Shown here: positions 28,501 through 40,500 of the stretch, in pieces
Position numbering within the stretch: position 1 is the first letter of the stretch
Layout of the letters: each line of letters begins with the position of its first letter
DNA from: Sternotherus odoratus
Taxonomy: Eukaryota; Chordata; Testudines; Kinosternidae
NCBI GenBank assembly: GCA_032164245.1
Contig: JAVMKO010000009.1
Location: forward strand, 82,192,712 to 82,256,711
Direction: 5' to 3'
Length of the DNA stretch: 64,000 bases
Position numbers and translations under genes: made by a program
Notes under the pieces: generated by a model
What the model saw: the letters and a program-made list of their open reading frames with translations, nothing else
Databases searched by the model: none
What the model was told of the DNA's origin: nothing

Positions 28501-31500
28501 CGTAGGTGCACGATGCCATGTGGCCTAACAGGCTGAGGAAGACTCTGGCCGTGGTCATTGGGCAGCTGCGAAGCTGTCTGATGGCCGACTGGATGGTGAG
28601 AAACCGGGGCTGGGGCAGGGATGCCCTTGCCACCCTGGAGTCTAGTAGGGCCCCAATGAACTCTATGCTCTGGGTAGGCTCCAGGGTGGACTTTCCCTCG
28701 TTGAGGAGGATTCCCAGGCGGTCGAAGGTGTTGATGACCAGACGCACGTGCTCTGACACTTGGTCCCTGGAGGTGCCCCGGATCAGCCAGTCGTCTAGGT
28801 ACGGGTATACCTGTACCCCGCGGCGCCGCAGGAACGCCGCCACTACTGCCATGCACTTCGTGAATACCCTGGGCGCGGTGGACAGGCCGAAGGGCAGGAC
28901 TGAAAATTGATAATGTTCTTCCGCTATTAGAAAGCGGAGGTAGCGCCTGTGAGAAGGTTTGATGCTCACGTGGAAGTAGGCATCCTTCATGTCGAGGGCA
29001 GCGAACCAATCTCCCGGATCCAGAGAGGGAATAATAGTGCCCAAGGTGACCATGCGGAACTTGAACTTGATCATGTAGGTGTTGAGTTCGCGCAGGTCCA
29101 GGATGGGCCGGAGGCCCCCTTTCGCCTTGGGGATTAGGAAGTAGCGGGAGTAGAACCCCTTTCCTCTGAACTCCTGTGGTACAGGTTCGATGGCTCCCAG
29201 TGCGAGGAGCGACCTGACCTCCTGTACAAGCAGTTGCTCGTGAGATGGGTCCCTGAAGAGGGACGAGGGAGGTGGGTGGGTTGGAGGAGTGGAGGAGAGT
29301 TGGAGGGAGTATCCCACCTCCACCGTGCGGAGGACCCACTGGTCTGATGTGATGTCCGACCATGCACGGTGGAAGTGAGACAAACGGTCTCCGAAGGGAG
29401 GATCCAGGACTGTAGTTATTAAGCTGCCCCCGGGCGCACCATCAAAAGTTGGACCTAGGCCCCTGGGGAGGCTTAGGTCCCCGCTGTTTCCCGCCCTGCC
29501 TAGGCCCCTGACGCTTGCGGAAGGGGCGGTTTCTCCTGCTGGAGGAGTCCTGTGGCTGGCGGGCGGGTGGGAAGAACTTCCGGCGCGGAGGGATGAAGGG
29601 GCGCCTTTGTGGCCCCGGGGTGTGCATGCCCAGGCCCTTGAGGGTCACCCCTCTGTCCTTGAGGGCCTGGAGCCGCATGTCTGTGTCCTCCGAAAAGAGG
29701 GCCTGTCCCTCAAACGGGAGGTCCTGAATTTTATACTGCATCGCCGGGGCAAGGCTGGATGAGCAGAGCCATGCTGCCCGGCGAAGGGCTATGCCCGAGG
29801 CCATTGTCCTGGCCGCTGAGTCTGCTGAGTCCAGGGCCGCTTGCAGGGTGTGCCTTGAGATATCCCTGCTCTGAGTTAGAAGGGCTCTAAATTCCTGTCT
29901 GCTCTCCTGGGGGAGAGCGGTCTCGAATTTGTTGAGGGCCTCCACTGTGTCAAAATGGTGCCTACTCATTAGGGCCTGATGGTTAGCCACCCTGAGTTGG
30001 AGGCCCCCAGAGGAGTAAACCTTCCTGCCAAAGTGGTCCAGCCTCTTGGCGTCTTTGGCCTTAGGTACCTGGGCCTCCTGTCCATTGCGCTCTTTATTGT
30101 TCACCGACTCCACCACCAGGGAGGAGGGCGTAGGGTGAACATACAAATACTCATAGCCCTTGGCCGGGACAAAGTAGCGCTTCTCTACCCCCCGGGCGGT
30201 GGGGGGGATGGAGGCGGGGGTCTTCCAGACCGATGTGGTGTGCGCTTTAATCGTATTGATGAATGGCACAGCCACACGTGCCGGGGTGCCCTTTGTTAGC
30301 ATGGTGGTGACAGGGTCATCCACCATCTGGACCTCCTCAAGGGGCAGATTCATATTTTTTGCAACTGCCTGGAGGAGGTGCTGGTAATTGGAGAGTTCCA
30401 GGGCGGGCGGGCTATTGGAAGAGGTGCCCGCCACCGCCTCTACCCCCACTGGGGAGGCGTAAGGACCTGGCTCTCGGGGGCTGTGTATCGCCGACGGCTG
30501 GCTGGCCGAGGATGGCCCCGGTAGGTCCTGCCGAGCAGCCCTCGCACACACTGGGAACCCTGGCTCAGATTGGGTTTCCCCAGGCTGATCATGCTCCCAT
30601 GCCACCCATTCTGGCCAGGCCGGGTTTTGGGTGGCTGGGGCTGGTCCCATTACTGGAGGGGACGCTGAGGCAGAGGAGTGCCATGGAGCCGCTGTAGTGG
30701 CCGACTGGAGGGCCTTAGGCAGAGAGTCATGCCGGGTTTGTGTGCCAGCAGACTCTCTACGCCTCCGGCGCCGAGGGCTTCTCGACCGGTGCCGGGAGAA
30801 GTGACTGCCCCCTGAAGAGCGGCTGCTGCTGGATTCACTCCTGCGGGATCCACGGTGCCGCGATGACGACCGGTGTCGGGCGGATCGCCGGTGCCGCGAC
30901 GAGGTCCGGTGCCGGGGCGAGCGGCGGTGCCGCCTAGATGTGGAGCGCCGATGTCTGCGGTGCCGCGACGACGAACGGTGCCGAGGTGATCGGTGCCGTG
31001 TGGAGCGTGACCGGTGCCGCGACGACGAACGGTGCCGGGAAGACGAGCGGCTCGGTGATCGGCGTCCAGAGCGGCCCCTGTGGCAGCTGACGGACCGGTG
31101 CCGGGAGTGCGACCGGTGCCGAGAGTACGACCGGCGTCTGTCCGTGCGGGAGTGCCGGGACTCCGATCGGCGCCAGGACTCGGACCGGCGGCCGGAGCGC
31201 GATCTGCGCGACCGGCCATGAGGAGACCCGGAGCATGGTCTCAACTCAGTGCGGCGCCGAGACTGCGACCGGTGCCGGGAAGCTGACCGGTACCGGGAGT
31301 TCGATCGGCGCCGCGAGATCGATCGGCGTCCGTGCCCAGCCGGGCTTCGAGCCGCGATCTCAGTCACGGTCATGGGCGGCTTGCCCCTAGACCGGACAGG
31401 TTGCTGAGGGGTATCCTCCGCGAGCAACCTCCTCGCAGCAGCGAACGCCTCCGGCGTGGAGGGAAGCTGCTGCGGAATCGGCACCCTGAGTGGCGAGACC

Positions 31501-34500
31501 ACTGGCACCGGACTCGACGGGGCCTCCTGCGGCGCCGGAGTCGTCGGTGCGGGTGCAGGCGGCTGTGCCTCTGGTCGGCTCCCCGGCGGCGACCGTGGGC
31601 GCGTGAGCGGCGCCGGAGGCTGCACGCGGTCCGGTGCCGATGCTGGGCGCGGTTCCGAGTCCTTTCTGCGCTTAGCGCTGGGGGAGCGCGACCGGTGCCG
31701 AGGCTTTGCTTTGGCCGGCTTGGGTGCGGGGCCCGGTGCCGCACTCGAGTCCGGAGTGAGGGCCGCCTCTAACAGGATCTGCCGCAGGCGGGATTCTCTG
31801 TCCTTGCGGGTCCTGGGTTTGAAAGCCCTGCATATTTTGCAGGAGTCTGCCAAGTGCGCTTCCCCGAGGCACTTAAGGCACTTGGAGTGTGGGTCCCCCG
31901 CAGGCATGGGCTTCCCACACTCCGCACATGGCTTGAATCCGGGAGCCTTGGATGACATGGCTCCGGTGGCAGGGAAATCCCCTGCACCTAACTATTTACA
32001 CTATAAACTATTTAACAACTACTTAACAAGAACGATTAGTGAGAACAATAGGAATAACAGCTAGGAGATAAGGAGGACGCTCAAGAGCAGTACTCCTGTT
32101 CCGACTACCAGCGCGAGCGAGCGGTGAAGAAGGAACTGAGGGCCAGACTGTGTCGCAGGGGGAGTGCCTCAGTGGCGCCACTCCAGGGGGCTCCCTGCTC
32201 GCCCAGTCTGCAGCTAGGGGAAAAATCTACCCGGCAACCAGGCCCGCAGCACGTGCCTGACCTATAGTGGAATGCATGTGAGCAATCACTCGAAGAAGAA
32301 GCATAAATACTGATTACAGTGATTGATAATCAGCAAAAAAAAAAAAAAAAAAAAAGCCTGTTGACAGGCTGTTTTTCTTAATTCTGCTTTATTGTTTTTC
32401 ATGACATTTCAAAAGTCTCACAACATACAACCAGCTCAGACTACTACAGCCACCTAAACCCTGCTCTTGTGTGTAAAGACAGCAATACACACTCTCCTTT
32501 GCCGAGGGATATATGGTATTGAGCTACAGGTACAAAAGATGTAAAATTTTCATTTCCATTAGGAGTTAGATGTGATCTATTGTAAAAGCCCCCCTCTTAT
32601 GCAATACTGAAATACAAGTTGTATTAGCCAATCCTAGTAATTGCTTCACAATTAGTTTTTGTAATTCATCTAAACATTTGTGTTCCCCTGCATTAAAGTT
32701 AATCCTCAAATGTACTGACTGACACCCATAAATCTGCTAGTAAAAAGCTTCTGAATCACCAGATCAAACTGTAAAATTCAAGTTTCAATCACAGCTTAAT
32801 GTAAACTGTAGGCATCCAGAGACAATGCTGTCTGCCCCAAGGAAAGCAGAACAGAGATACCATACGACCGCCCAGATTTTGGGGGGGGGGGGGGGTTGGG
32901 TTGGGTTTTTTTTATAATACATTAGCAGAAATACCCGGCATTGCTTGGGTCTGTCAGAGGGGGGGGAAGGGGACCCAGCGTTGCTCGAAGAGAGCTGAGC
33001 GAGTGTGGGGTCTGTTGGAGAGGGGGAGGGGAGAGAGAGCTGAGCGAGTGCCGGGGCCGTTGGAGGGTAGGAGGGGGGAGAGAGCTGAGCGAGTGAGTGG
33101 GGGGCGTTGGAGTGGGGGGAGAAGGGGGAGATTTTTAAAATTTTCGATTCTTTCCTGAGGGGCGAGAGCTGAGTGAGTGCAAGGTCTGTTGGGGGTGGGG
33201 GGGAGCTGAGCAAGTGCGGGGGCCGTTGGGAGGGAGGGAGGGGGGTGAGATTTTAAATTTTTTTGATTCTTTCCTGAGGGGGGAGAGAGCTCAGCGAGTG
33301 CCGGGGCCATTGGAGGGGGGGCAGGGGCAGAGAGCTGAGCGAGTACGGAGTCCGTTGGAGGGGGCTATTATTACATCATAACTATGTCACAGAGAACAGC
33401 AGGTGTTAACCTGCTGCCCAGCTGATGTGAATGGGCTTTAAAGAATTTCACCCCTAGGGGGCGTCAGAGGTGAGATTTGACAAATTTTTGACTCTTACCC
33501 TGATTAGGACCCTAAGGTCTCTAACTGTACCAAATTTCAAGTCTCTAGCTCAAACGGTGTGGAAGGAGTAAGGGAAAGTACATACACGCACACACGCATG
33601 CACCATTTGACATATATATATCTCTATCTATATATCTATATATCTCTATCTATATCTATCTATCTATCTATATATCTATAGATAGATATAGATATATAGA
33701 TGTATGATGTAGCTCTGAGGCAAGTAAGATATTAATACCATCAAAGAGCAAACTGCCAGCAAGACAGGTCTTGTTACCTGTATTTCTAAAAAACTGATAT
33801 CCAGGGTTTAATCTGCAATATATTTTAGACATTTAGATGGCTATGATCAAAAGTACCTTTTTTTTTTCTGCATCAACATCAAGGCCATCACATATGCTTA
33901 AATAAAAAAAAGAATATAAACACAGGTCATCATAACCCACCATTTCAAAATGTTTCAGTATTTAGACAAGGAACACAAAACTATCCAGAATTTGTTCCAT
34001 TCAGTAAACAAGTGGCCATATCAATATGGTGTTGAAGTAGTAGGAAATTTTACACTATCTACTTTAATTCTGTATTTAAACCAGCTATGTGTTTCATGTA
34101 GTAATTTATGGAGATGGATTATATGGACACCACAGTTTAGAAATAGTAGGTACTTCTGGATTATATACCGTATTTTTCGCCCTATAAGACGCACTTTTTC
34201 TTCCCCAAAACGGGGGGGGGAAAAGATGGTGCGTCTTATAGGGCGAATGTGCGGCCCGGTTCCCCCCTCCCCGCCGCGGGCGGGCTGCCGGGAGCGTCTC
34301 GGTTCCCCCCTCCCCGCCGCGGGCGGGCTGCCGGGAGCGCAGCCCGCCTGCGGCGGGGAGGGGGGAACCGGGACACTCCCGGCAGCCCGCCCGCGGCGGG
34401 GAGGGGGGAACCGGGACGCTCCCGGCAGCCCGCCCGCGGCGGGGAGGGGGGAACCGGGACGCTCCCGGCAGCCCGCCCGCGGCGGGGAGGGGGGAACCGG

Positions 34501-37500
34501 GACGCTCCCGGCAGCCCGCCCGCGGCGGGGAGGGGGGAACCGGGACGCTCCCGGCAGCCCGCCCGCGGCGGGGAGGGGGGAACCGGGACGCTCCCGGCAG
34601 CCCGCCCGCGCGGCGGGCTGACGGGAGAGCGAGGCGCTTTTTGTGTGTGGTGGTGGGGTGTTTTGTTTTTTGTTTTGTTTTGTTTTTTTGTGTGTGTGTC
34701 CGCTTTTTCATTTAAAAACTCGGGGGCGTCTTATAGGACGGAGCGTCCTATATGGCGAAAAATACGGTACTTTGATAAGTAAAGTACACTCTGAGCAGTG
34801 CAAATAACACTCACAGACCAAAATCTTCAACTCTAAGTCAAGGTTAACCAACAGTGCTGTGTACGTGTCCAGAAGGTCAAGTGCACCAAGTTTTTAGGCA
34901 GTGAATTTCCACACACACTTTTTTTTTTTTTTTGGAGGCAGCGATGGTAGTGAGGGTTACATGATTGAGACACACTAGGAAGCTTCCTGGGACTACCTCA
35001 TTGCCACTCAGGAAGCAGCTCTACACTTCTCCTTGCCCCTCCATTCCTCAAGCAGGACTGGAGGGAGGAAGGTAGGTAGGTCATAACTGATGGGCTGCAA
35101 GAAGCATATCTAGGAGCTGAAGGCATCAAGAGGAAATGGAGAGGAGCCCCATACTCTACTTCAGGGTCTGGTGTAGGGGGAATGTGCTTCGCAGAACCCT
35201 CTATATAAGCATAAGATTGCAGTCGTGTGAATTCAGTAGCTATTCTCCTCCCCTTCTTTTTCAAAGTCCACCTCAGCCCATTACAGAAAACCAATTGTCT
35301 AAATAATCTCCCTATGCATGTGGACTTTTAATTCTGTAAAGATGTTCATAATGTGACAGACCATAACTGAGAACCTCTTGCCCAAATGACCCCCACTTGC
35401 AACATTAACTTTACCCCTGTGCGAAAACATGTTATAAGAAACATGTTTGAAGATTTTGGGAGGTGAGGGGGAGAGATGGCTGTATCTCAGGAACCCCTTG
35501 TTTAAATAACCTCAAATATGGACACTAACCTACCCCAGATCCTCATGAAGCACAGAAATTGTCAGGTTAACCCAAGTAAGCATGTGGACTTCACTGCACT
35601 TAGAGAAGTCAGCTGTTAAACAGTAAGAGTCTCACCTTAACTACACAGGTGCTACTCACTATAATACCAGGATAAACGCTGGTCAGTTCCACTGAAAACC
35701 CAACAATTATATTGTTAAAATGTAGTCTTTTGCTTATACTAACAGTCATCAGGCAACACATTTTTTTAAACAACAAACACTGCAATCTTTATACGTGGTT
35801 TTGTTTGAAGCTTAATAGTACCTCTGAAAAAGTTTCTAAAATTAACTTCAAGTCCCTTTATCTTCAACAGCAAGCATAAGGAAGGTATTTGCTTACACCC
35901 TATACGTGAACAGAATTGTTAATATCACTTCTTGTAAAAAGTTCAGAGAATTAAGTCTATAGCAGCATTAAAAGCAAAGACGCACAAGGCAATTGAACAA
36001 GAGTCTGCCTACCTCAATACTCTCTGGTTAGTATTTTTTTAGCTAAACATCAATGTATAACATTTTAATATCTTGTTCTGTGGCCAATTCAAACACAAAT
36101 TTAAAAATCATTTGAAAGAAAAATGTAGATGGTCAGTTTGAAATTCAAACTAAAACTACTGATCGCAGAGACTTCTTAATACCCATGCCTCACACAGGAA
36201 AAGTAAGTACCTCAATCTCAGGGAATTAGGGAGAAATGGATAGATCAATACACGTATTAGGAAGTTACAGAGACTAAATTGCACAGAGTGCGATTACAAG
36301 GACACCACTTAAAATGCATATTCTAGACATGAGCCAAACGTTTCATTGAAACCTTGTACACCTAGCTTGACTTGTTGCTTGTATTTAGGATAGCTCTGCA
36401 AATGATCCTTTTCATCTTTATGTTTAGAGTCTCCAGCAAATATTGAGTGGAATCCATGAATACTGAATTTGAGAGAGTGTAGTTTTAAGTATCCAAAATC
36501 TACTCAAGGCTCAGTGTAACAATTACAGAGATTATATATTAAGATGACAGTCAGCATATAGTTAAGTGGCAGTGTTAATAGTTGCTCTATATATCACTAT
36601 ACAGGTGAGGTTATAGATTCTGGAAATAGCTGTACTCTGTGGTGGATAGATCACAATATTCGACTAGTGAACACATTAATAAGACAGAGAAATTAGGGGC
36701 AAGGTGAGAGACGTTCCCAAATCCACAGTCCACATTAGTAATCAAGTGGTTAGTTTTAAATGAAAGTTAAAATAAAGTTGGTTTAAAATGGTGGCATTCC
36801 TCCTCCGCCCCCACACCCTCTTGTTTTCCTAATGCAACTTACACAAGAAGTTGATCAAGTTGTACAGCAGGGGTAGGCAAACTATGGAATGAATGCCGAA
36901 GGCGGCACGCAAGCTCATTTTCAGTGGCACTCACACTGTCCGGGTCCTGGCCATTTTAGGTTCTGCATTTGAATTTAGTTTTAAATGACGCTTCTTAAAC
37001 ATTTTAAAACCCTTATTTACTTTACATACAACAATAGTTTAGTTATAACCTTAAATTAGAGTGAATAAATGAAGACTCAGCATACCACTTCTGAAAGATT
37101 GCTGACTCCTGGCTTAGATACCTTAAATAAGATTAGTGTGGCAATCCACTCAGCCTCTCCTTTTCATTGGTTATAAGCAACCAGTGAAAACAAGTTATCT
37201 AACTGGAGACCAGTTAGATGAATAAGATGACTTTTGACAGCTGACTGGATATGGAGGACATAACTACATCAAGGAACCAGTGTCATTTCTACACTGCTCT
37301 CTCCATTTAGAATTCAATTCCTTATCAGAACATAGTGCTTCTTCATATTCTTTCTGAATAAACTGGAATTTAGAGAGCTCCATCAATTAAAAAACCCTCA
37401 TATTTCCATCTGAAAGTGGTCTAATATTGATAGAAGTAACTCTAACCCTTACTGCTAATTAACAAAAACAACTCTGCTTTTTCAGTTTTTTTGTGCATTT

Positions 37501-40500
37501 GTCAGCACAGTGTATCACTAATTTGCCATTGCTGACATTTGTACCCCATCCCCAGGTTCTACAAGAGGATGTTTACTAGAAACCACAGCTGAAAGTGGAG
37601 ATAGCAGGAAGGAATGTGCATCAACAATAGGAAAGGAGAAGAGCCGGAGCATGTTTGCTATTGATGTAGGCCCACCCAGCAGAGGTATACACTATTTAAA
37701 AGTGTGCTCTACCAGAAAATGAAATTTTAAAAAAATCCAGTAGTATCCCTTTAAATTGAAAGCCGTCAGTATTCCATGGTAATTCTATGAGAGGCTAATT
37801 TCATAATCCCCCCAAGTTCAAGTGAAATAGTACTCAGTTTTAGATTTTAAAATGCGTCCATTGGGGGCCCCTCTGCATGCACAACTAAAACTCCCACCAT
37901 TTAATTTTGATTTAATCTTACTTGCCCAATCCCAAGATTGTTCAACTAAAAATATAATCAAGTAGCGTATCCTCTGGTCACCTTTCTTTAGGACTACTGA
38001 ATAAAGCTACCCGAAAAATACTGAATATTACACTTGGAGACAGAGCAGCTAACTGTGGGGGGAATTATTACAGCTAGCAGACAAATTATTCCCATGCAAG
38101 TAACAGTAAGTGAATTCCAAACCTGTTTTGTTCTCAGGGGTCATTAGGCATTTGCCCCAATCTCCCTTGAAACTAAATTACTTCTGTTAAGCAAATGCAT
38201 CTAAGAGAACAAAACAGAGTAAGAACATTTGTTAGTTTTCAGCTACTACTGTAAGTTTGTTTGTTTGTGCTCAAAGTCACCACTCAGGAAAAAAAAGACC
38301 ATGTCAAAATATACCAGGGTAATGGAAGCCACTTTAAATTGGTTAGAACAAGATTCTTCACTGGACTTAGGACATGTTTTTCAGGGCCTGGCTGAAGACT
38401 TTACACATGATGGAAGATAATTTTAAGGCATTTAAGTAGTGTGCACAAGGCAACTTTTGGCAAATGGAACAAATCAGTAATCATGTCTCTACATTGTTCC
38501 TTTTATACAACCTTATAACAAATACTTAAATGCATGTATTAATATTTAAATGGTTCCTTCTGCCCACTAATCTGATTTGCCTCTTGACTAGGTAGTTTTG
38601 AAGACGTCTCACATTCTCTTCACTTGTAGCTGAAGTAAAGAAATGTTCCTCTTGCCCAAGAGAAACAGAAATTCCTCCTCTTCTCACCCTGAACTCAGAA
38701 CTCCATTTACCTGAACTCACTCTCACTTCAGCCTCATCTTTGACCCAGGACTCTCCTCTTCCCATATCTTATGGCTGGTGACCTGCCTAAAACCACCTCC
38801 ACAATACTACCCGTTCATACCACTGCTTCAACTTCAACTTCATCTCCTCTTACTTTAGACTACTAGAATTCCTTTTACCATGGCTCTAAATCAGAGCTCC
38901 AGGTGCCCACATGAGCAGAATGTTTCTGCCAGATTTCTTACATATACATGTTTTGCTTACATTTCATGTGTTTATACAGTAGGCATTGATATAGACATGT
39001 TAATTGAACACATTGCGTAGAAGTGTTTTGTAGGGCAGTAAACTTCATTAATACATTAATATATACTGCAGTTAGAACTCTGAGCTCCCAAATCACATTT
39101 ACATATTACTGCACTAGGTCTCAGGAAACCAACTACTGACCCAACCAGTTGGATCACCAACTGAAATCAATACGTGTCAATACAAACAAACAGGAATATA
39201 GAACTCCTAACCTTAGTCCCTGAAGTAAATTAATCAATTGTAAATTGTCCCAATTCTCATCCTGGTGAGCAGGTCATTTATGGAGACGTTTATATTAAAA
39301 CAAGGTCTCATGACCTAAAACAAAAATCATGACATCTGGGAAAATGCCATATAGAACACTGCCAAGAACCAAGGGAAGGCCACCTCACTGTCACCTGCCC
39401 TGCTGAAATCATATCAGTCACAAGTGTGTAAAGACTACAAAACCAGTAAGTTTGGATAAGACTATTAGTACTTTATCATGAGACTGAATAGTTATCCACA
39501 GCATAGGCCACAAAAGTAATTTGGGACTGTTTCATAAACTGTAGGATAGTGATTGACAAAATGTTACTTTATTTTAGTAGTGAAAAAGCAGCAGATAAGT
39601 TAAGAGTTGACCAGTCTTCCTAAAAAAGGAAACAAGTCTATACATATGCCCAGGGATTGCGAGACTGGATAACAACTTGGAGATCTCAGCATCCCGCAGA
39701 ACCTACATCTGTAGCCATTTTTGGTTAGCTTTACATCAATAGTGTGTGGGAAATGTGAGACTCCTGCAATGCCTCAAATTAAGTATAAACAAATCCTGGA
39801 CCTGACATAATAAATCAGAATTAAAGTAACTTGCACTATTGTTTCTGCATAGTTATCAGCCTCCGTCTAATAGCATATCAGCAAACTCTCAACATCTCAT
39901 TAAAGATTTTTAGTCTGGAAATTAGTCCTTTCCTTAAAAAGTTATAATTTTTGAAGTACTAAAAATAAAGCTTCCTAGGTAGCTCTCAAAACAAAGAACT
40001 TGCCCTCTACAAAGAGAAAACCTAACAAAGAATCTGTTCCAAAGCCCAAGGAAGTCAGAGGTGTTTTTCCATAGACTCCAGTGGGCTCTGAACAAAGTCC
40101 ACTAACAAACGATATCTTAGGTGTAGTTTTATACATCTCTGGAGACCAAAAAAGATTTTATAAAGTTTAAGATGTTGACCTTTATTTAATCCTACAGATA
40201 TTAAATATAATCTAAAAAACAGATGTAGCAACACATTGCTTTCCGTACAACACATGGGGTATTGAAAAGAGTTCCACTGATTTCAGCAAGTGACCTCTTC
40301 TGCCTACCAGCAAGCCTACACTAGCATAAACATTATAGACCAGGACAGTATTGTTTTATATAGGGCACCCTCCTTAAGCGGGGGTCAAGCAAGGCAGTTG
40401 ATTTAAAGTGCTTTTAAGTAAAATAATTATAGGGCTATAAGTTACACTGAAGTCACAGACCCTCTGCAACCAAAGGAACTGTTTCCGTAGTCCCTCTGCC

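Larger units (their letters stand above)
26115..32300 (-). mobile_element. DIRS-type tyrosine-recombinase retrotransposon, apparently full length
   Basis: 6186 bp, with its 5' end at 32300 and 3' end at 26115. Reading on the minus strand: right terminal repeat, SR-rich Gag-like ORF, RT-RNase H ORF, tyrosine recombinase ORF, internal complementary region (ICR), left terminal repeat. The ICR (26360-26459) joins the exact complements of both outer ends, as in DIRS-1. That junction fixes the boundaries I give. No target duplication is expected or seen. All three ORFs are open. It is inserted in INTS6L intron 2 in the sense orientation. No methyltransferase domain was noticed. Confidence 0.93.

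Noticed and set aside
27561..29363. Upstream 600 codons of the frame that ends in the tyrosine recombinase
   Set aside because: It is the -1 frame shadow of the RT-RNase H ORF. Its composition is Pro/Arg/His-rich with no domain; only the last 340 or so codons are annotated.
30940..31772. Plus-strand open frames of 90-200 codons across the Gag region
   Set aside because: They are antisense shadows of the repetitive SR-coding block; Arg/Asp- or Cys-Arg-rich translations without domain signatures.
34250..34615. CRISPR-like regular repeats
   Set aside because: The 43 bp units are contiguous with no variable spacers, and the genome is clearly animal.
34249..34782. Open frames of 177-223 codons on both strands
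   Set aside because: Both result from the 43 bp GC-rich satellite, which lacks stops in several frames.
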